Origin: Burkholderiaceae bacterium
Lineage (GTDB): Bacteria > Pseudomonadota > Gammaproteobacteria > Burkholderiales > Burkholderiaceae_C
DNA length: 5,799 bases
Direction: 5' to 3'
NCBI GenBank assembly: GCA_023260315.1
Contig: JALQVQ010000276.1
Coordinates: forward strand, 1-5,799
Shown here: positions 1 to 3,678 of the stretch, one piece after another
Layout of the letters: every line of letters begins with the position of its first letter
Numbering within the stretch: position 1 is the stretch's first letter
Notes under the pieces: generated by a model
Seen by the model: the letters and a program-made list of their open reading frames with translations, nothing else
Database searches by the model: none
What the model was told of the DNA's origin: nothing
Position numbers and translations under genes: made by a program

Positions 1-35
1 TCCGTTTCGTGTTCGCGGTGGCACACCCTACGATC
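1..35. other. 3' flank of the foreign fragment, possible cyanobacterial intergenic repeat
   Basis: This is the DNA just downstream of the minus-strand stop codon at 36-38. Read on the minus strand it begins GATCGTAGGGTGTGCC, which resembles the GTAGGGTGYGTTA-type short dispersed repeats often seen between cyanobacterial genes. A small dyad, GGTG-GCA-CACC, lies at 17-27. The resemblance is from memory and the stretch is short, so this is only weak support for a cyanobacterial origin of the left edge. Confidence 0.25.
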
Positions 36-206
36 TTAAATCACTTCCGACAATTGACTGACCCTGACACCTTCGAGAATGGCGAGTTGTTCGGTTCCCA
101 AGTTGATAACGGTGGAATTGTTAACTTGAGTCAGAGTTATCTGTTCTACCGTTAATCCACCCGAGAAGACCAGACGATCGACTCCGACTTGGAAATCGGC
201 AATGCT
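36..206 (-). CDS. C-terminal fragment of a cyanobacterial-type Ca-binding/esterase-like repeat protein
   Basis: About 56 residues read on the minus strand from roughly base 206 to a TAA stop at 36-38. The pattern is I-A-D-F-Q-V-G-V-D-R-L, then S-G-G-L-T, Q-I-T-L-T-Q, N-N-S-T-V-I-N-L-G and E-Q-L-A-I-L-E-G-V. This order (D-F-x-x-G-x-D, G-G-L-T-F/V, a polar N/T strand, L-A-x-L-x-G-V) is typical of the extreme C-terminus of large cyanobacterial extracellular proteins, often annotated as hemolysin-type Ca-binding, esterase-like or phosphatase-like. The function of this fragment cannot be told, because the catalytic part would lie upstream. The open frame continues to an ATG at 258-260, but those 18 codons are antisense to aroK and do not resemble the family, so they are not counted as homologous sequence. 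Base composition is lower in GC than the rest of the window. Recognition is from memory of family wording; I am fairly confident of the family type but not of any function. Confidence 0.55.
   Translation of the reverse strand, partial: SIADFQVGVDRLVFSGGLTVEQITLTQVNNSTVINLGTEQLAILEGVRVSQLSEVI
194..206. other. Chimeric junction between cyanobacterial-like and betaproteobacterial DNA
   Basis: Left of this point the minus strand encodes a cyanobacterial-type protein tail; right of it the plus strand encodes shikimate kinase. Both readings stay plausible across about 194-206: the minus strand gives S-I-A-D and the plus strand gives N-R-Q-C, matching the N-R-x-x-L usually found before the V-V-Y-L strand of AroK. 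The join may therefore sit in a few bases of shared microhomology. This could be an assembly or amplification chimera, or a real illegitimate recombination; the sequence alone cannot decide. Confidence 0.55.
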
Positions 207-450
207 TACGCACCAACGCGTGGGTGGTTTATTTGCGCGCCTCCCCAGGAGAGCTTGCAAAGCGGTTGCGTCATGACAAAACGCGGCCCCTATTACAAGG
301 CGGTAATGCGGCGCAGCGCCTGCAAAGCCTGTTTGAGCAACGGGACCCGCTGTATCAAGAAGCGGCCCACTTTTCGGTCGACACGGGTCGACCCAGTGTC
401 AACATGTTGGTCAACACGATTGCCATGCAGCATGAAATGCGTGACCTTTC

Positions 451-468
451 GGCGCCGGCGGCGGCGCC
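451..468 (+). repeat. GC-rich inverted repeat at the end of aroK
   Basis: Two copies of the palindrome GGCGCC (451-456 and 463-468) flank GGCGGC, so the aroK mRNA could form a 6-bp all-GC stem with a 6-base loop 19 bases before the aroB start codon. No T-run follows, so it does not look like an intrinsic terminator. It encodes an Ala/Pro-rich tail and may be a by-product of that composition, although it could affect translation of aroB. Confidence 0.35.
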
Positions 469-487
469 CCATCAAAACTGAATCGCG

Positions 488-1657
488 ATGTCTTCTGTCT
501 CATTTGCACCTCTTGTCCCCTTCCAGCCGGACAACTCTGTTTCTGCCGCAGCGGCCTATACAGTGCCGATTGCTTTGGGAGACCGCAGTTATCCGATTCA
601 CATCGGTGCTGGTGCTGTCGCTGACGCACGTGCATGGGCGAACCTACCAAAGGCGCAGACCGCGTTGATCGTGACCAACACCACCGTTGGCCCACTCTAC
701 GCGGCGGCGCTACAAGACGCGATTGCTGGTGTTTACGAGCGCGTGCACGTCATTGCATTGCCCGATGGCGAGGCCTACAAGGATTGGTTGCACCTGCAAC
801 GTATCTTTGATGTCTTGCTCGAAAACCAGGCGGATCGTAAGACGGTGCTTTTTGCTTTGGGCGGCGGCGTGATTGGTGACATGACAGGATTCGCTGCAGC
901 GTGTTACATGCGTGGCGTGCCTTTCGTCCAGGTACCCACCACACTGCTCTCGCAGGTCGATTCGTCCGTCGGCGGAAAGACGGCCGTCAATCACCCGGCT
1001 GGTAAGAACATGATCGGTGCGTTTTATCAGCCGGAGCGTGTGGTGTGTGACCTCAATGCGCTGGCGACCTTGCCGCCGCGCGAGGTGAGTGCCGGCTTGG
1101 CTGAGGTCATCAAGTACGGCCCCATTGCTGATCTGTCCTTCTTGGATTGGTTGGAACGCAACATGGACGAGCTGCGAAACGGCCATACGGGGTTATTGGC
1201 TCAGGCCGTGAAGCGCAGCTGCGAGATCAAGGCTTGGGTGGTCTCCCAAGACGAGCGTGAATCGGGTATCCGCGCGATCCTGAATTTTGGCCACACGTTT
1301 GGCCATGCCATCGAGGCCGGATTGGGCTTTGGAACGTGGCTTCATGGCGAGGCGGTGGGGTGTGGCATGGTGATGGCTGCCCATTTGTCTGAGCGTTTGG
1401 GGTTGATTGATGCAGCGATGGTTGCCCGCTTGACGGCGATCATCAGCCGTGCCGGTTTGCCCGTAAAGGGGCCTCAATTGAACGATCCGTCAGGCTTGTC
1501 CAACGCGGACGCCTACCTGTCTCACATGCGTGTCGATAAAAAGGCGCAGGCCGGCGATATCCGCTTTGTACTGATTGAGGCAGGTGGCTCCGCAAAGATC
1601 GGCGTTGCTGAGGATGCGTTGGTGCGAGAAGTGATCGAGGCTTGTTGTGACGGTTGA
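488..1657 (+). CDS. aroB: 3-dehydroquinate synthase
   Basis: AroB converts DAHP to 3-dehydroquinate, releasing phosphate, with NAD+ and a divalent metal (Zn or Co); this is the second step of the shikimate pathway, in the cytoplasm. The 389-residue product has all family hallmarks: P-D-G-E at 92-95, the NAD-binding G-G-G-V-I-G-D at 125-131, [16 protein letters not shown] at 150-165, and [10 protein letters not shown] at 173-182. The likely metal ligands are E206 (A-E-V-I-K-Y-G), H269 (N-F-G-H-T-F-G-H) and H286 (L-H-G-E). The protein is about 22 residues longer at its N-terminus than E. coli AroB, and this extension is Ala/Ser-rich. A later in-frame GTG at 563 would give a standard-length protein, but neither start has a clear Shine-Dalgarno. 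ATG 488 is preferred because it lies 6 bases after the aroK stop and suits translational coupling. The 3' end overlaps dgt by 11 bases. No missing residues or frameshift are seen. Confidence 0.97.
   Translation: MSSVSFAPLVPFQPDNSVSAAAAYTVPIALGDRSYPIHIGAGAVADARAWANLPKAQTALIVTNTTVGPLYAAALQDAIAGVYERVHVIALPDGEAYKDWLHLQRIFDVLLENQADRKTVLFALGGGVIGDMTGFAAACYMRGVPFVQVPTTLLSQVDSSVGGKTAVNHPAGKNMIGAFYQPERVVCDLNALATLPPREVSAGLAEVIKYGPIADLSFLDWLERNMDELRNGHTGLLAQAVKRSCEIKAWVVSQDERESGIRAILNFGHTFGHAIEAGLGFGTWLHGEAVGCGMVMAAHLSERLGLIDAAMVARLTAIISRAGLPVKGPQLNDPSGLSNADAYLSHMRVDKKAQAGDIRFVLIEAGGSAKIGVAEDALVREVIEACCDG
1637..1640 (+). promoter_or_regulatory. Ribosome binding site supporting the GTG start of dgt
   Basis: GAGG lies inside the 3' end of aroB, 6 bases before GTG 1647. 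It supports the overlapping GTG start of dgt, because no ATG in that frame lies near the family's N-terminus (the ATG at 1693 is out of frame). Confidence 0.55.
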
Positions 1658-2849
1658 CGGTCGTTTACCTGGCGGTTTGGGGCTGGCAACATATGCCAGC
1701 GATCCGGCGCACAGTCGGGGACGCCTGTATCCGCAGACCGCCGCGCCGACGCGTAACCCCTTTCAACGCGACCGCGATCGCGTCATCCACTCAACAGCCT
1801 TTCGGCGGCTGGTCTATAAAACACAGGTCTTCCTCAACCATGAGGGTGATCTTTTTCGCACCCGCATGACGCACTCTTTGGAGGTCGCGCAGTTGGGTCG
1901 CAGCCTCGCCCGAAGCCTTCGATTGCACGAGGATTTGGTGGAGGCCATCGCTTTGGCGCACGATCTTGGGCACACGCCATTTGGACATGCGGGGCAAGAC
2001 GCGCTCAATGAGGTGATGCGCGCCCAGCGTGCTGACGCAGCAGATCCTGAGGGGGCTGGCTTTGAGCACAACCTACAGAGCCTTCGGGTGGTGGACACCC
2101 TCGAGCGTTGCTATCCCGATTTTGACGGGCTGAATCTGACCTTCGAGACCCGTGAAGGCGTTCTTAAACACTGCTCACTTCGTAACGCCCAGCGCCTTGA
2201 AGCGTTGCGACCCAATGATGTGGGGGCGCGCTTCATCGAAAAAACAGCGCCATCATTGGAGGCGCAGTTGTGTAATTTGGCTGATGAAATCGCATACAAC
2301 GCCCATGATGTCGATGATGGCGTGCGCTCAGGTTTGATTGACTTTGAGCAGTTGCAGGCGGTGCCCCTGATTGCCGAGCATGCAGAAGCAGCATGCCGCG
2401 CACACCCAGGATTGAGTGGGCGCCGTTTGCTGGCCGAGACCATTCGTCGCATGTTGACGGCGCAGGTATATGACGTGATGCGGCACACCCAATCGCAGAT
2501 CAATGCGGCAGGGGTCGAGACCGTTGCTGATGTGCGCGCACATGGCCGTGATTTGGTTGGGTTCACCCCTGATATGCGGGCGGCCTCAACCGCTTTGAAG
2601 CAATTTTTGTTTGCCAATCTCTACCGTCATCCACAGGTCAGCGAAAAAACAACCATTGCGCGTCAAGTGGTTGTCGATTTATTCCATGCCTATCGCGATG
2701 ATCCCCGGGCGATGGATACAACGGCGCCAGCGGCGAGCAGTCCAACCCGCACGATTGCGGATTACATTGCGGGCATGACGGACCGTTTTGCCATCCGTGA
2801 GCATGCCCGCCTCACGGGGCAACAGGTTTTTGAGTTTGCTTTGAGCTAG
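1647..2849 (+). CDS. dgt: Deoxyguanosinetriphosphate triphosphohydrolase-like protein (HD domain)
   Basis: Members of this family hydrolyse deoxynucleoside triphosphates to the deoxynucleoside plus inorganic triphosphate, controlling dNTP pools in the cytoplasm; the short subfamily seen here often has broad or untested nucleotide preference. The 400-residue product has the N-terminal signature [20 protein letters not shown] (36-55), the phrase [19 protein letters not shown] (64-82), and the HD core [11 protein letters not shown] (104-114). Likely metal ligands are H76, H105, D106 and D213 (in L-A-D-E-I-A-Y-N), with H109 and H114 as the other conserved active-site histidines. F-E-H-N-L-Q-S (139-145) and the C-terminal [10 protein letters not shown] (371-380) are also family hallmarks. 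It is slightly longer than many homologues through an Asp/Ala-rich insert near 126-137 and an Ala/Ser/Pro-rich linker near 357-367. The start is GTG, with GAGG 6 bases upstream, and overlaps aroB by 11 bases, implying coupled translation. The natural substrate is not shown by the sequence. Confidence 0.94.
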   Translation: MTVDGRLPGGLGLATYASDPAHSRGRLYPQTAAPTRNPFQRDRDRVIHSTAFRRLVYKTQVFLNHEGDLFRTRMTHSLEVAQLGRSLARSLRLHEDLVEAIALAHDLGHTPFGHAGQDALNEVMRAQRADAADPEGAGFEHNLQSLRVVDTLERCYPDFDGLNLTFETREGVLKHCSLRNAQRLEALRPNDVGARFIEKTAPSLEAQLCNLADEIAYNAHDVDDGVRSGLIDFEQLQAVPLIAEHAEAACRAHPGLSGRRLLAETIRRMLTAQVYDVMRHTQSQINAAGVETVADVRAHGRDLVGFTPDMRAASTALKQFLFANLYRHPQVSEKTTIARQVVVDLFHAYRDDPRAMDTTAPAASSPTRTIADYIAGMTDRFAIREHARLTGQQVFEFALS

Positions 2850-2855
2850 ACGGCG

Positions 2856-3578
2856 ATGGCGAGGCTTTCCCGACTCACGGCGCCAGGCGTCACGCATCAC
2901 ATCGTGGCCCAAGGAAATAACCGCGAACCCATCTTCATTGACAACGCGGATCGAACCTTATGGTTGGCGCTTCTGCAGAGACATGCTGAAGCCGCCCAAG
3001 TGCGCGTTCATGCGTATGTGATGCTGCGCGATCACATCCAAATTTTGGCAACGCCTGAGGCGTCCGGTGACGTATCGAAGATGATGCAAGGCATCGGTCG
3101 CCAGTATGTGGGGACTTTCAATCGCAAACATGGGCGAACGGGTACCTTGTGGGAAGGGCGCTATCGATCCAGTTTGGTGCAGAGCAACGCTTATCTCCTA
3201 AATTGCATGGTCTTTATGGATCACACACCTGTTCGGCTGGGCGAGGCGCTCACCCCCAATGCGCACGCCTGGGGAAGTTTGGGGCATTACACGGGCAGCC
3301 GCCCCGAAGCCTGGTTGCATACCCCCGCAGTGGTATGGGCGCTGGGCAACACCCCGTTTGCGCGGGAGGCTGCCTATCAAGCCTTGGTCGAAAAAGGGGT
3401 TTCTAACGCCACCACGACCTACATCTTGGATCGTGCATGGCGTGGATGGGCGATGGGTGATGACGCATTCCTAGATGCGCTCGCGCAGATGACCCAGCGA
3501 CGCGTGGGCAAAGGGCGACCAGGTCGACCCAAAAAGCCCGCTCCAGTTGATGTGTCCCCAATAAAATTAACCAAGTAG
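2856..3578 (+). CDS. Y1/REP-associated tyrosine transposase-like protein with altered HUH motif
   Basis: This 240-residue protein belongs to the IS200-like Y1 transposase superfamily (RAYT-type). The sequence shows the N-terminal strand H-H-I-V-A-Q-G-N-N-R (14-23), where family members have H-H-V-x-x-R-G-N; the metal-binding strand A-Y-V-M-L-R-D-H-I-Q-I-L (53-64); the helix with candidate nucleophile Y84 (G-R-Q-Y-V-G-T-F-N); G-T-L-W-E-G-R-Y (96-103); and a region matching Y-I-E-x-N-P-V-R that here reads F-M-D-H-T-P-V-R (120-127). W-A-L-G-N-T-P-F (161-168) and a basic tail with G-R-P-G-R-P-K-K (220-227), AT-hook-like, follow. The normal His-hydrophobic-His is H60-I61-Q62, so one metal ligand is changed, and the usual P-N before it is R-D. 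HUQ variants exist in related nucleases, so activity is not excluded, but several departures together suggest a domesticated or decaying protein. It starts 6 bases after dgt on the same strand without a good Shine-Dalgarno, and its composition is like its neighbours, arguing against very recent arrival. The last codons (S-P-I-K-L-T-K) are encoded within element-end-like DNA. Confidence 0.85.
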   Translation: MARLSRLTAPGVTHHIVAQGNNREPIFIDNADRTLWLALLQRHAEAAQVRVHAYVMLRDHIQILATPEASGDVSKMMQGIGRQYVGTFNRKHGRTGTLWEGRYRSSLVQSNAYLLNCMVFMDHTPVRLGEALTPNAHAWGSLGHYTGSRPEAWLHTPAVVWALGNTPFAREAAYQALVEKGVSNATTTYILDRAWRGWAMGDDAFLDALAQMTQRRVGKGRPGRPKKPAPVDVSPIKLTK

Positions 3579-3618
3579 ACCCGGATTGAATTAATAGGTT
3601 CTGACCCTATTTTATTTT
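3551..3618. repeat. IS/REP-like terminal sequence at the 3' end of the Y1-like gene
   Basis: TGTCCCCAATAAAATTAA begins at 3553, inside the last codons of the Y1-like gene, and TTAATAGGTTCTGACCCT is at 3591-3608. Strings of the type TGTCCCC-AATAAAATTAA and GGTTCTGACCC are, from memory, often found beside Y1-type transposase genes in proteobacteria. An 8-base inverted pair, AATAAAAT (3560-3567) and ATTTTATT (3609-3616), brackets the segment. It may be the right end of the element that delivered the Y1-like gene, or a REP-like target of its product. No matching left end is obvious between dgt and the gene start. Confidence 0.45.
3593..3618 (+). terminator. Weak intrinsic-terminator-like hairpin after the aroK-aroB-dgt-Y1 unit
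   Basis: AATAGG (3593-3598) pairs with CCTATT (3606-3611). An alternative register pairs AATAGGT with ACC/TATT around a TCTG loop with one bulged C. A T-rich run (TTTATTTT, 3611-3618) follows on the plus strand, 14 bases after the Y1-like stop. The position suits a terminator for the upstream unit, but the stem is AU-rich and short. It is also part of the element-end-like sequence, so it could be structural for the element instead. Confidence 0.35.
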
Positions 3619-3619
3619 G

Positions 3620-3648
3620 TTGCTGATCTCAGGGTTTTACCTTATCCT
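3620..3648 (+). promoter_or_regulatory. Candidate sigma70-type promoter for gltB
   Basis: TTGCTG (3620-3625) and TATCCT (3643-3648) are separated by 17 bases and lie 30 bases before the gltB start codon. The match is weak (3 of 6 and 4 of 6 against consensus). The argument is mainly positional: gltB begins after a terminator-like hairpin and needs its own promoter. Other hexamers in this AT-rich stretch could serve equally well. Confidence 0.25.
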
Positions 3649-3650
3649 CG

Positions 3651-3670
3651 CCTGTCTTATCGATGACAGG
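3651..3670 (+). promoter_or_regulatory. Perfect inverted repeat overlapping the gltB Shine-Dalgarno
   Basis: CCTGTC (3651-3656) and GACAGG (3665-3670) are perfect 6-base inverted repeats around an 8-base spacer that contains the palindrome ATCGAT. In RNA the stem would pair three bases (AGG, 3668-3670) of the AGGAG ribosome binding site, so it could lower gltB translation; in DNA it could be an operator just downstream of a promoter. The repeat is seen directly; any regulatory role is inference. Confidence 0.4.
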
Positions 3671-3672
3671 AG
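3668..3672 (+). promoter_or_regulatory. Shine-Dalgarno of gltB
   Basis: AGGAG lies 6 bases before GTG 3679. It is the clearest ribosome binding site in the window and fixes the gltB start at a GTG codon, giving a short pro-sequence ahead of the catalytic cysteine. Confidence 0.75.
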
Positions 3673-3678
3673 CTTCCG

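Larger units (their letters stand above)
194..481 (+). pseudogene. aroK: Shikimate kinase, C-terminal part (5' end missing)
   Basis: Shikimate kinase phosphorylates shikimate to shikimate 3-phosphate using ATP, in the cytoplasm, in chorismate synthesis. What remains is the C-terminal half: the V-V-Y-L strand (about 224-235), the lid segment R-H-D-K-T-R-P-L-L (about 269-295) with the ATP-site arginine, and Q-R-D-P-L-Y (about 338-355), whose arginine contacts shikimate in the family. It ends at TGA 479-481 after an Ala/Pro-rich tail. The N-terminal Walker A P-loop and the G-G-G substrate loop are absent because the sequence switches to unrelated DNA at about 194-206. An in-frame TAA at 122-124 in the foreign part shows the gene cannot be read through from further left. 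The first possible start within the fragment is GTG 224, which is simply an internal valine codon. aroB begins 6 bases after the stop, the usual aroK-aroB order. The gene is probably intact in the source organism and truncated only by the junction; if the junction is real, this is a dead gene. Confidence 0.85.

Noticed and set aside
207..260. Upstream extension of the foreign minus-strand frame to an ATG at 258-260
   Set aside because: These codons are the complement of aroK, do not resemble the cyanobacterial family, and give a start only by chance after the junction.
376..394. Repeated GGTCGAC (two GTCGAC palindromes) within aroK
   Set aside because: It encodes part of the conserved V-D-T-G stretch of AroK; two close hexamers in coding DNA need no special explanation.
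189..668. 159-codon plus-strand open frame overlapping the junction, aroK and aroB
   Set aside because: It lies in another frame across two well-supported genes, crosses the chimeric junction, and its Arg/Ser-rich translation resembles no family.
710..1186. 158-codon minus-strand open frame inside aroB
   Set aside because: It is antisense to the conserved AroB core; long antisense frames are expected in GC-rich genes and no motif is visible.
2111..2617. 168-codon minus-strand open frame inside dgt
   Set aside because: It mirrors the dgt codons, its Ser/Arg-rich translation has no recognisable domain, and it has no supporting context.
2850..2870. A left-end copy of the element-terminal repeat before the Y1-like gene
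   Set aside because: Only 6 bases separate dgt and the gene start, and I see no TGTCCCC or GGTTCTGACCC-like string or inverted partner there.
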